Assembly: GCA_007119795.1 (NCBI GenBank)
Contig: SKOZ01000076.1
Coordinates: 1 to 31,474 of the forward strand
Length of the DNA stretch: 31,474 nt
Origin: Planctomycetales bacterium
Lineage (GTDB): Bacteria > Planctomycetota > Planctomycetia > Pirellulales > Thermoguttaceae
Direction of reading: 5' to 3'
In this document: one piece after another, positions 23,821 through 31,160 of the stretch
Numbering within the stretch: the stretch's first letter is position 1
Layout: each line of letters opens with the position of its first letter
The notes under the pieces: model-generated
What the model was told of the DNA's origin: nothing
Databases searched by the model: none
What the model saw: only the letters and a program-made list of their open reading frames with translations
Position numbers and translations under genes: made by a program

Positions 23821-23840
23821 GGGAAGCCGGCCGACTTCCC
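23821..23840. terminator. Hairpin between convergent genes
   Basis: GGGAAG (23821-23826) pairs with CTTCCC (23835-23840), about 40 bp after the PIG-L stop and 10 bp after the leftward glycoside hydrolase stop. There is no T run, so it is a weak two-way terminator candidate. Confidence 0.35.
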
Positions 23841-23850
23841 GCGAGTTCCC

Positions 23851-25323
23851 CTACGGCTGCGGCTCGACGAGGACGGCCCACGGGCCGGGGCCCGGCGTGC
23901 TCAGCGCGACGCTGCTCCCGCCCTCGAGGGTCGCCTCGTCGGCCCAGCGGCTCTGGGCGACGTCGAGCCAGCGGGCCTGTTGGGCCCCCTCTGCGACCGA
24001 GAGGTCGAGGGTGACGCCGCCGCCATCGGGGAAGTAGAGGGCGTACTGCCGGCCCGGCTGGGCCAGGCAATAGGCCTCGTTCTCGGCCCGGTCGCTGAGC
24101 AGGTCGTCGTGGGGGCGGCAAGCGAAAACGTCCATGGCATCGGTGAGCATCCGCACACTGCGGAGGTGGCGGCGGGCCTCTTCTCCCAGCCCCAGCCCCG
24201 CCGGGGGGCGGTGGAAGCGGCTCGATGCCGAGCCGCCGAAGATGTTCCGCCAGAACGTCTCGGCAGCGTCGCGGCTGCTGTCCGCCCAGACCGGCCCGGT
24301 GTCGGCACCGTAGATCTTCGTGTGGTGGATCGGTCGCGGCCGCTCGGCGAGGTACTCGTAGACGAACCGCAAGCTGTCGCGGTTCACCTGGCCGCGCTGG
24401 AAGCTGTTCTGCGAGGCCTCGAAGTAGGAATAGACGTCGGGCCGGTCGAGCACGGCGCGGTGCGCCGGATGGCGCATCTCCAGCGCCCAGTGCATCTCGG
24501 TGACCTCGATTTGCGTTCCGGCCTCCTCCGCCCGCCGCCGCAGGTGGTCCGCCCAGTACCAGCCCCACTCGGGCGAGTACTCCGTGTGGATCTCGTTGCT
24601 GATGCAGTAGAGGACGTGGTCGTAGCGGAGGGTATGTTCGAGGACGCGGTCGACGAAGCGCCGCTGCCAGCCGACGAGCTCGACGTCGTTGTTGACCGCG
24701 GGCACGGAGTGGAAGAATGCGTGGGGCTCGCCCACCGATTCGCCGCCACGGTAGACTGGCCGGGGCGCCCGGCGGGGGAGGCGGGTGGTGTCGAACGTGT
24801 AGTTGACGTTGTTGTCGGGATGCCAGGGACTGAGCTCCCACAGGTCTTCCCGCAGACCATGGATCTGCCCCAGGAGGTCCCAGGGGTCGAAGAGTTCGAC
24901 CTGGACGATAATCTCCCGCCGGTGCGTCTGCCGGAGGAGGTTTTCGAAGCGGTCCCAGTAGGCTTCGTTCCACCGGCCCAGGTCGTAGCGCTCGCCTTCG
25001 CGGGCGAAGGGCTGGAGGTTTCCTTCGTCGCGGCTGGACATCGTGTTGCGGATGACGTTGCCGCCTGCGGAAACCAGGAGGTCCAACTGCTCGGCAAGGG
25101 CCCCGCCGCTCCACTGGAAGAGGTTGTCGTCGTCGCTGCCGCCGAGGAGGAGGACCGGCCGGCCGGCATACTGCCAATAGCGCGGGTTCTCGCTGTAGGG
25201 CTGGATGCGATGGGCCTCGTCGGCCGCCGCGGTCCTCACGGCCGGCCACCCCCCGATCAATGTCGCCGTCGCCACACCCAATAGGAAGGGGATGCCCGCG
25301 GAGAAACATCGTCGATGGATCAT
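23851..25323 (-). CDS. Secreted glycoside hydrolase-like protein with C-terminal collagen-binding-type domain
   Basis: The 490-residue protein starts with a signal peptide (core IPFLLGVATATLIGG, likely cut near TAAA-DE at 34) and a TIM barrel of the cellulase-like clan. Asn243-Glu244 in YCISNEIHTEYS fits the acid/base Glu of clan A hydrolases; a nucleophile Glu is not certain. The last 90 residues (from about DAMDVFACRPHDDLL) resemble the putative collagen-binding domain (PF12904) often attached to such proteins. Substrate unknown, presumably an outside polysaccharide. The ATG at 25323 has CAGGAG 9 bases upstream; an open frame continues further to 25539 without support. In the leader, a GGCCT/AGGCC hairpin with a U-rich loop lies at 25438-25457. 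Confidence 0.82.
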   Translation of the reverse strand: MIHRRCFSAGIPFLLGVATATLIGGWPAVRTAAADEAHRIQPYSENPRYWQYAGRPVLLLGGSDDDNLFQWSGGALAEQLDLLVSAGGNVIRNTMSSRDEGNLQPFAREGERYDLGRWNEAYWDRFENLLRQTHRREIIVQVELFDPWDLLGQIHGLREDLWELSPWHPDNNVNYTFDTTRLPRRAPRPVYRGGESVGEPHAFFHSVPAVNNDVELVGWQRRFVDRVLEHTLRYDHVLYCISNEIHTEYSPEWGWYWADHLRRRAEEAGTQIEVTEMHWALEMRHPAHRAVLDRPDVYSYFEASQNSFQRGQVNRDSLRFVYEYLAERPRPIHHTKIYGADTGPVWADSSRDAAETFWRNIFGGSASSRFHRPPAGLGLGEEARRHLRSVRMLTDAMDVFACRPHDDLLSDRAENEAYCLAQPGRQYALYFPDGGGVTLDLSVAEGAQQARWLDVAQSRWADEATLEGGSSVALSTPGPGPWAVLVEPQP

Positions 25324-25678
25324 GGCTTTCGGCTCCTGACTCGATGCTCCCAAGTACGGAGGCTCTTCCGGTACCCGCGGCCGGCACGCCGGCGCCGCCA
25401 CACACCAGGTCCGGCAAGCGCTTCGTCGCATCGTGTTGGCCTCCAGAAAAAAAGGCCCCCATGAGTGCATACCATTAGGGCATACGGTGCCGGCCCGGGC
25501 AAGAGCCGGCCTCCCCGCCGATCGATGGAGCCTGCCCATTGGAAATCCAATGCACGGGTCGACCCGACCACCACCGCGTCCGTTCGTTGCGTTTCGCGCC
25601 GCTTCAGAAACGTGTCACAACGTCCCGTCACCGGCCACCTGCGCTTCTTCACCAAGGTGAACCGCCGCGTCGACGTGC

Positions 25679-25707
25679 TTGACCGGACCCGCAAGGGCAC
25701 GCATATT
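25679..25707 (+). promoter_or_regulatory. Candidate promoter upstream of the 982-residue protein gene
   Basis: TTGACC and CATATT are spaced by 17 bp, matching the sigma70 consensus in five and four positions. It would give a leader of about 75 bases. It competes with the -10-like TAAGAT at 25777-25782, which would give a leaderless message. Confidence 0.4.
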
Positions 25708-25776
25708 AGTACTCCCGTTGCCGAAGCCCGTCGCCACGCCCCTCCGGAGCGCACAGGGGGGTGCCGACCCAACCGA

Positions 25777-25782
25777 TAAGAT
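25777..25782 (+). promoter_or_regulatory. -10-like element touching the start of the 982-residue protein gene
   Basis: TAAGAT ends 6 bases before the ATG at 25789, so a transcript starting at the usual distance would begin at the ATG itself. No ribosome site is present. There is no clear -35 box, so the call is tentative. Confidence 0.35.
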
Positions 25783-25788
25783 GCCGCT

Positions 25789-28737
25789 ATGGGTTTGCTC
25801 AACGGTATGGTCGCCCGGGAAGACACCCCTTCCGTATCCACCAGAACGATTGTGGTCCTCTGCGCGGGCTTGGCAGCCGGTTGGATCGGTGCCGGCTCGG
25901 TCGGGGCGCTCCTCGAACCGATGCGGGTTGCCCTGGTCGGCCTCGGCCTGACCGTGGCCGTGTCGGCGGCCCGCCCGAATCGCCAGGTCTGGCTGCGGCT
26001 GGGGGGGCTGGCGGTGGCGACCGCGCTCTTCGCGTGGCTGCTCCCGGCCGGAGCGGTATTCTGGGTGCTCGTCTGCGCGGCAACTCTGGCCGTACTGGCC
26101 ACGGGGCGGGCCGACGCGGCGCTCGCCGCCCCGGGCGCGGAGGGGGTGCGGTGGCGACCGCCGCGACCCGAGGTCCTGCTGGCGGGGGCCTGCTCGTTGG
26201 TGGTGCTGGCACTCTACCGGTTGGCGGTGACCTCGATCGGGAGCGTCTGGTGGGTAACGGACCGGCTCGGCGGGTTGCTGGCCGCGGCGGCGGGAGAGCT
26301 GACCGCCCGCCCGCTGGACGTGGGTGCCACCTACGCCGGCCTCGACATGTTGGTTCTCTCAGGGACGTTCTACGCCCTCTGGCTCCGCGCCGCCCCGCCG
26401 CCCCGCCGCCGCGCCGCACTCTGGGGTGCGGCGGCGATCGTCGGCGCCCATGCCCTGTACCTGGGCGTACTCGCCCACTGGCACGACCTCCGCGCGGCGC
26501 TCCCGCCGCCGCCGGAGGTGACGATATCTTCACCCTTCGAGCCGGTTCCCTGGAGCCTGAGCGCCGCGCTCGCCTCGCTCCTTCCCTGGAATCTCCCCGC
26601 CCTGGCCGTCGTTCTCCACACCGGCGTCCTGGCGGCGCTGGCACGCTTTGGGCGCTGGGACGACCGGCGCCTGGCCGCAGCTGCTGCCGAAGGCGAGCAG
26701 CCCCCCGCGCGCACGTCCCGGGGCCGAGCGCCCGGAGACTTCACGCCGCCTTCCGGAAAGAAGGTCGCACTCGACCTGGGGCCGATCGTGCTCGCCCTGG
26801 CGGTCCCCTTGCTGGTCGCCTTCGCCCTGCCCAACGGGGACCTTACCGGACGGCGCGTCGTCGTCTACGCCGAGGGGCACATCGATTTCGATCGCCCCGA
26901 GCACGGCAATTACGGCCGCCGCGCCATGGGGCTCCACGGCATGATCCCCGCGCTGGTGGCCAGCCTCGGCGGCCAGGCCGTGATCTCCGACGCCCTCTCC
27001 GCCGAGGAGCTCGCCGAGGCGGACGTGGTCGTGTTGATCCATCCCGTCCAGCGTTGGCCGGAGGATCGCTTGGAGCGGCTTTGGGAACACGTGCGCCAGG
27101 GCGGCTCCCTGCTCGTGGCCGGCGAGCCGGAGCGTTTCGAGGACGGCCAGGAGAGCGGTTTCAACGCGGCGGTGAAGCCGACGGGCATCCGCTTCCGCCG
27201 CGACACGGTCATCTGCAGCGACGGCGACTGGCAGCACTCGGTGATTCCGCTCTCCCACCCGAGCACCGTGGGCCTGAGAGGAGCGGGGAACCACTACGGC
27301 TTCTTCTTCCCGGCCTCGCTGGAGATCCCCTTCACCGCTCGGCCCTTCCTCGTGGGAGACCGCGGCTGGAGCAACCCGGGCAGCGACGCCCTCCTGACGG
27401 CCGTCTGGGCGCTGGAGCCGGGCGAGCGTTTCGGCGACCTCGTGCTCGCCGCCGAGTCCCGTCTCGGCCGCGGCCGCGTAGTCGTCTGGGGCGATACCTC
27501 GCCATTGACCAATGAGGGTTATGTCTCCGCGTACACCTTCGTCGCCCGCACGCTGGCCTACCTGGCCGATCGCGGCTCCGGCCCCCACGCCTACTGGCGG
27601 CAGGCCCTGGGATTGGCCGGCCTGGTCGGCCTGGCGGTGCTGCTCTCCCTGGCGCTCCATTGGGGACGGCTGCTGGCGGCGTCGGCGACCCTGGTCGTGG
27701 CCCTGGGGGTATGCGGAACCCTGGCCGAACACTTCGGCCGGGCGGTTCCCGACGGGCGGCGAGGTCTCCTGAAAGACGGCGGCGCGCCCCACGGCGTCGC
27801 CTACATCACCGCCACGCACATGGAGGCCTACAACGAACAGAACTGGTCCGACGACAGCATCTCCGGGCTCACGCACGCCTTGATGCGCAGCGGGCTGCTC
27901 CCCTTCATGATGCCTCAGTTGAGTTCCGAGCGGCTGGAACGGGCAGCCCTGGTGATCGCGGTCGCCCCGCAGCGGGGCTATACGGCGGCGGAGCGCGCCC
28001 GGATCCGCCGGTACGTGGAGGGGGGCGGCATCTTCATCTGCTCGGTGGGGGCCGAAGAGAGCCGCCCGGCGGCCTCGCTGTTGGCCGAGTTCGGCCTGGC
28101 GGTCCCCCCCTCGCCCGTCCCGGCAAGAGAAAACGTTCGCGAGCCGCGGCCCGTTGGCCGCAAGCGGGTTCCCTTCTACCAGGACGACGAGGGTGACGTG
28201 GCCTACGCCCTGACCTACTCCGGCTGGGCGATCGAGACCGGACAGGGGCCGTACTCCAACCTTCTCGCCCGTGAGGTCGACGACCAGCCGGAATCGATCG
28301 CCGTCTCCCGCCCCGTCGACCAGGGCCGTTTCATTCTCATCGCCGACAGCGGCTTCGCCATGACGAAGAATCTGGAGACCATCAGTGGTGACCCCCTCAT
28401 GGGCAACCGCGACAATGCGCACTTCTGGCGCTGGCTCCTGAGCGACCTCTTCGAGCGGCAGACGTGGACGCCGCCGACCGAGCCGCCCGGTGACGAGTCG
28501 CCCGGGGTGGGGCTGCCGGACGAGCCCCCGGCGGAACCCATGCCCGATGTCCCTGACCTGCTCCCGCTCCCCCGGTTGCCTCGGCCCGGCGATCTCCCGC
28601 CGCCCGACCCGGAATTCGAGCTCGCCCCACCCGACCTGGATGCCGATCTGGCACCAGCCGATGTCGAGCCGCCGCCAGCCGATGTTGCGCCGCCACCCGA
28701 CGCCGAGCCGCCACGGGCTGACGGGGAGGACTCGTAA
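25789..28737 (+). CDS. Large membrane protein with two DUF4350-like domains
   Basis: This 982-residue protein has about eight hydrophobic segments in residues 18-345, a soluble domain (about 354-590), two membrane segments (about 605-655), a second soluble domain (about 669-890), and a 90-residue acidic, proline-rich tail. Both soluble parts look like DUF4350/class I glutamine amidotransferase-like folds: ADVVVLIHPVQRWPEDRLERL with VRQGGSLLVAGEPE in the first, ALVIAVAPQRGYTAAERARI with VEGGGIFICSVG in the second. No catalytic Cys triad is seen. The function is unknown; related proteins occur with gliding or ABC-type auxiliary systems. A stretch near residues 140-230 faintly recalls exosortases but lacks their Cys and Arg. 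No ribosome site precedes the ATG. Confidence 0.75.
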   Translation: MGLLNGMVAREDTPSVSTRTIVVLCAGLAAGWIGAGSVGALLEPMRVALVGLGLTVAVSAARPNRQVWLRLGGLAVATALFAWLLPAGAVFWVLVCAATLAVLATGRADAALAAPGAEGVRWRPPRPEVLLAGACSLVVLALYRLAVTSIGSVWWVTDRLGGLLAAAAGELTARPLDVGATYAGLDMLVLSGTFYALWLRAAPPPRRRAALWGAAAIVGAHALYLGVLAHWHDLRAALPPPPEVTISSPFEPVPWSLSAALASLLPWNLPALAVVLHTGVLAALARFGRWDDRRLAAAAAEGEQPPARTSRGRAPGDFTPPSGKKVALDLGPIVLALAVPLLVAFALPNGDLTGRRVVVYAEGHIDFDRPEHGNYGRRAMGLHGMIPALVASLGGQAVISDALSAEELAEADVVVLIHPVQRWPEDRLERLWEHVRQGGSLLVAGEPERFEDGQESGFNAAVKPTGIRFRRDTVICSDGDWQHSVIPLSHPSTVGLRGAGNHYGFFFPASLEIPFTARPFLVGDRGWSNPGSDALLTAVWALEPGERFGDLVLAAESRLGRGRVVVWGDTSPLTNEGYVSAYTFVARTLAYLADRGSGPHAYWRQALGLAGLVGLAVLLSLALHWGRLLAASATLVVALGVCGTLAEHFGRAVPDGRRGLLKDGGAPHGVAYITATHMEAYNEQNWSDDSISGLTHALMRSGLLPFMMPQLSSERLERAALVIAVAPQRGYTAAERARIRRYVEGGGIFICSVGAEESRPAASLLAEFGLAVPPSPVPARENVREPRPVGRKRVPFYQDDEGDVAYALTYSGWAIETGQGPYSNLLAREVDDQPESIAVSRPVDQGRFILIADSGFAMTKNLETISGDPLMGNRDNAHFWRWLLSDLFERQTWTPPTEPPGDESPGVGLPDEPPAEPMPDVPDLLPLPRLPRPGDLPPPDPEFELAPPDLDADLAPADVEPPPADVAPPPDAEPPRADGEDS

Positions 28738-28805
28738 CTCGCTGCGGGCGGGAGGGGCTCGCGGGCAGCCCCCGTTGTAACGGATGCACGGGTGCGGAAG
28801 GTCAC

Positions 28806-28828
28806 GCAGTCCGAGGTGACAGGACTGC
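28806..28828 (+). terminator. Hairpin after the 982-residue protein gene
   Basis: GCAGTCC (28806-28812) pairs perfectly with GGACTGC (28822-28828) around a 9-base loop, 68 bp after the stop. No T run follows. The rest of the 370-bp gap contains loosely repeated words (GCGGAAGG, GCTGGTGGC and GCAGTCC each occur twice) and the promoter at 29016-29044. Confidence 0.4.
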
Positions 28829-29015
28829 GGGCGGCGGCTGGTGGCGGTCGATCCTCGTTAGACCGGGTAAGGGGGCGAGGGTAGATAACGCCAAGTGTCC
28901 TGGCGGTCGGTTCACCGCCCGGAGCCGAAGCAGGCCGACGTTCGCGGCTCCCGAGAGGGCTGGATGCGGGGGGCTGAACTGCAGGCAGCCGATGCGCGGA
29001 AGGACCGCTGGTGGC

Positions 29016-29044
29016 TGGACTTGCGCAGTCCGGTAGATGATAAT
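29016..29044 (+). promoter_or_regulatory. Promoter of the small membrane protein gene
   Basis: TGGACT (29016-29021) and GATAAT (29039-29044) are 17 bp apart; the -10 box matches five of six consensus positions and the -35 four. The predicted start near 29051 leaves a leader of about 57 bases before the GTG start at 29108. Confidence 0.6.
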
Positions 29045-29107
29045 GAGTCCAAGGTGGGTCTACGCTGCAACCCTTACCCAAGGGGTCTCCGTTGAGGCGA
29101 GGCAGAA

Positions 29108-29365
29108 GTGGTCTTAACGCATTGGCTGAGCTTGATGGCCGCGTTGGCGATCCTCGGGGGCTTGGTCGCCGTAGGATGGTACGTGATCCCCAAACTTCGT
29201 GCCAAGGCGTTACAGAACGAACGGGACAACGCCGATTGGCTGGCAAACTTCCGCGAATTACGGGAGCGGGGTGAGCTAAGCGAAGCAGAATTCCGAACAA
29301 TTAGAACGACGCTGGCCGGACAGTACCAGTCGAAGCTAAAGGATAGCGAGGAAACGGGTTCGTGA
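29108..29365 (+). CDS. Small membrane protein with SHOCT-like tail
   Basis: The 85-residue protein has one membrane segment (about 4-26, LSLMAALAILGGLVAVGWYVI) followed by a basic cytoplasmic part. A short C-terminal helix pair, FRELRERGELSEAEFRTIRTTLA, looks like a SHOCT-type or related oligomerisation motif. The start is GTG at 29108 with GAGG about 8 bases upstream, and a well-formed promoter lies in front. Codon use is less GC-biased than in neighbours (for example TTA and ATT codons near the end). It stands 253 bp before clpX in the same direction; no function is known and membership in the clpX transcript cannot be told. Confidence 0.7.
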   Translation: MVLTHWLSLMAALAILGGLVAVGWYVIPKLRAKALQNERDNADWLANFRELRERGELSEAEFRTIRTTLAGQYQSKLKDSEETGS

Positions 29366-29500
29366 CGCGGCGCCCGCCCTGCGGCGCCGGACGGAGCGCG
29401 CGGGTTGGCGGTCGAAGCCGGATGAGCCCCTCCGTGAGCGGGAGCGCTTCGCACTCCTGCGGCTCGGAAGTGGCAGTCGTTCGACCTCGTCCCTCAGGAA

Positions 29501-29524
29501 CCGTGGGTGTTGCGGCACCCGCGG
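29501..29524 (+). promoter_or_regulatory. Hairpin 1 in the clpX leader
   Basis: CCGTGGGTG (29501-29509) pairs with CACCCGCGG (29516-29524), nine pairs including one G-T, around a 6-base loop. It lies in the 253-bp gap before clpX and could stop transcripts from the small membrane protein gene or form part of the clpX leader. No T run follows. Confidence 0.45.
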
Positions 29525-29566
29525 TGCATTTCGGCCCTTTCGAGCGATACCCCCGAAGTGACCCAC

Positions 29567-29592
29567 CCATCAGCAGGCCCCCCTGCTGATGG
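29567..29592 (+). promoter_or_regulatory. Strong hairpin 2 in the clpX leader
   Basis: CCATCAGCAGG (29567-29577) pairs perfectly over 11 bp with CCTGCTGATGG (29582-29592) around CCCC. It ends 15 bases before the AAGGA ribosome site of clpX. If transcribed it is among the most stable simple hairpins in the window and could affect translation; it may instead be a dimer-binding operator. No T run follows it. Confidence 0.6.
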
Positions 29593-29618
29593 AACCGCGA
29601 GCATCATAAGGATACGGC

Positions 29619-30905
29619 ATGCCCTCAGGACGGGATTTCTCCAGCGGCCGGCGCACGGGCGGCACCACGAAGAAGAACGCCTTCTGCTCATTCTGTCGCA
29701 AGAGCTACCGCGACGTCGGCCCCCTCGTCGAGGGGCCTGGCGACGTCTACATCTGCGGCGAGTGCATCGATCTCTGCCAGTCGATCCTCGAGCAGGAGCG
29801 ACGGCGCCGGGGCACGAGCAAGACGCTCTTCAATCGCATCCCCACGCCGCGTGAGATCGTCGCCGCGCTGGACGAGTATGTCGTCGGACAGGAGCACGCC
29901 AAGAAGGTCCTCGCCGTGGCGGTCCACAGCCACTACAAGCGGCTCATGCACGGCCGCGAGTCGAGTGACGTGGAGATCGACAAGTCGAACATCCTCCTCA
30001 TCGGGCCCACCGGGTCGGGGAAGACGCTCCTCGCCCGGACGCTGGCCCGCATCCTCGACGTCCCCTTCGCCATCGGCGACGCCACGACGCTTACCGAGGC
30101 CGGCTACGTTGGCGAGGACGTGGAGAACCTCCTGCTCAAGCTGCTCCATGCCGCCGACTTCGACATCGAGGCCGCCCAGCGGGGCGTCCTGTACATCGAC
30201 GAGATCGACAAGATCGGCAAGACCAGCCACAATGTCTCCATCACCCGCGACGTCTCCGGCGAGGGGGTGCAGCAGGCCCTGTTGAAGATGCTCGAGGGGA
30301 CCACCGCCAACGTGCCGCCACAAGGTGGACGCAAGCACCCCGAGCAGCAATATATCCAGATCGACACCACGAATATCCTGTTCATCTGCGGGGGGACCTT
30401 CGTAGGCCTCGACAAGATCGTCGGCAAGCGCCTCGGCCAGCGGACGATCGGCTTTGGGCAGAAGGACGACGTCCGCGGCGAACTGGGGCTCGGCGAGCTG
30501 CTCGCCCAGGTGACCAGCGACGACATCCTCGAGTTCGGCCTGATCCCCGAACTGGTCGGCCGGCTGCCGGTCATTTCGCCGCTGGGGCCCCTGGACGTGG
30601 ACGCGCTGGTGCGGATCCTGACCGAACCGAAGAATGCCCTCGTCAAGCAGTACCGCGAGCTCTTCGCCATGGAGGAGGCCGAGCTCGATTTCTCCGCCGA
30701 GGCGCTGCGAGCCATCGCCGAGCGGGCCCACGGCAGGGAGACCGGCGCCCGCGGTCTGCGGTCGATCATCGAGGAAGTGATGCTCGACATCATGTTCGAG
30801 CTCCCCGACCAGCAGCGCGGAGCGCGGTTCCTGGTCACCGACGAGATCGTCCATGGCCGGGAGCGGCTCTTCCCCTTGCCCGAGCCGAAGAACAAGAGCG
30901 CCTAG
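29619..30905 (+). CDS. clpX: ATP-dependent protease ATPase subunit ClpX
   Basis: The 428-residue protein is a complete ClpX, the hexameric unfoldase that feeds tagged proteins to ClpP. Visible elements in order: zinc-binding domain with Cys23, Cys26, Cys46 and Cys49; Walker A GPTGSGKT (129-136); pore loop GYVG (162-165); Walker B LYIDEIDK (191-198); RKH loop (238-240); the IGF tripeptide (277-279) that docks on ClpP; and sensor 2 GARGLR (376-381). The ATG at 29619 has AAGGA 6 bases upstream. clpP is often just before clpX, but here it is not in the window; the preceding gene is a small membrane protein. Two hairpins lie in the leader. Confidence 0.97.
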   Translation: MPSGRDFSSGRRTGGTTKKNAFCSFCRKSYRDVGPLVEGPGDVYICGECIDLCQSILEQERRRRGTSKTLFNRIPTPREIVAALDEYVVGQEHAKKVLAVAVHSHYKRLMHGRESSDVEIDKSNILLIGPTGSGKTLLARTLARILDVPFAIGDATTLTEAGYVGEDVENLLLKLLHAADFDIEAAQRGVLYIDEIDKIGKTSHNVSITRDVSGEGVQQALLKMLEGTTANVPPQGGRKHPEQQYIQIDTTNILFICGGTFVGLDKIVGKRLGQRTIGFGQKDDVRGELGLGELLAQVTSDDILEFGLIPELVGRLPVISPLGPLDVDALVRILTEPKNALVKQYRELFAMEEAELDFSAEALRAIAERAHGRETGARGLRSIIEEVMLDIMFELPDQQRGARFLVTDEIVHGRERLFPLPEPKNKSA

Positions 30906-30913
30906 CCTCCACG

Positions 30914-30931
30914 CCGCCGGGGTCCCGGCGG
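30914..30931 (+). terminator. Hairpin after clpX
   Basis: CCGCCGG and CCGGCGG pair around GGTC, 9 bp after the clpX stop. It is very GC-rich but not followed by Ts, so it is a probable but imperfect terminator. The remaining 155 bp before the tRNA gene show nothing else firm. Confidence 0.45.
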
Positions 30932-31086
30932 GGGATTGCCTCCGCCGGTCACCGCGATGTCCTCAGTAGAGAAAGGGGCGCTTCCCCCCGGGAATTGCCG
31001 GCAGCGACTAGCCGGAATCCACTCGCCCTCGGTGCCGCACCGCCGGCGGGTATCTAAGTCAAGATTCGGCAACAAGTTGCGTCGAG

Positions 31087-31160
31087 TGGGCGCACGAAGA
31101 TTCGAACTTCGGACCTCGTCCTTATCAGGGACGCGCTCTAACCAACTGAGCTATGCGCCC
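31087..31160 (-). tRNA. tRNA-Ile with anticodon GAT
   Basis: The minus strand folds into a full cloverleaf of 74 bases: acceptor stem GGGCGCA with TGCGCCC, D stem GCTC with GAGC, anticodon stem CGTCC with GGACG enclosing CTGATAA (anticodon GAT, reading AUC and AUU), variable loop AGGTC, T stem CGAAG with CTTCG around TTCGAAT, and discriminator A. All stems pair without mismatch. No CCA end is encoded, so it must be added. In many bacteria this tRNA sits inside rRNA operons; here it stands alone downstream of clpX, on the other strand, with a strong promoter at 31308-31335 and a leader of about 140 bases. Confidence 0.97.

Larger units (their letters stand above)
25324..25788. other. Divergent intergenic region
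   Basis: I see no gene in these 465 bp. They separate the leftward hydrolase from the rightward 982-residue protein. They hold the GGCCT/AGGCC hairpin at 25438-25457 with seven Ts in its loop on the minus strand, and a self-complementary GCCGGC pair near 25489-25510. A weak rightward promoter (TTGACC at 25679-25684, 17 bp, CATATT at 25702-25707) and a second -10-like TAAGAT at 25777-25782 lie toward the right end. Confidence 0.5.

Noticed and set aside
25324..25788. Minus-strand open frame extending the glycoside hydrolase upstream to 25539
   Set aside because: The added residues precede a complete signal peptide, and the ATG at 25323 has a good ribosome site.
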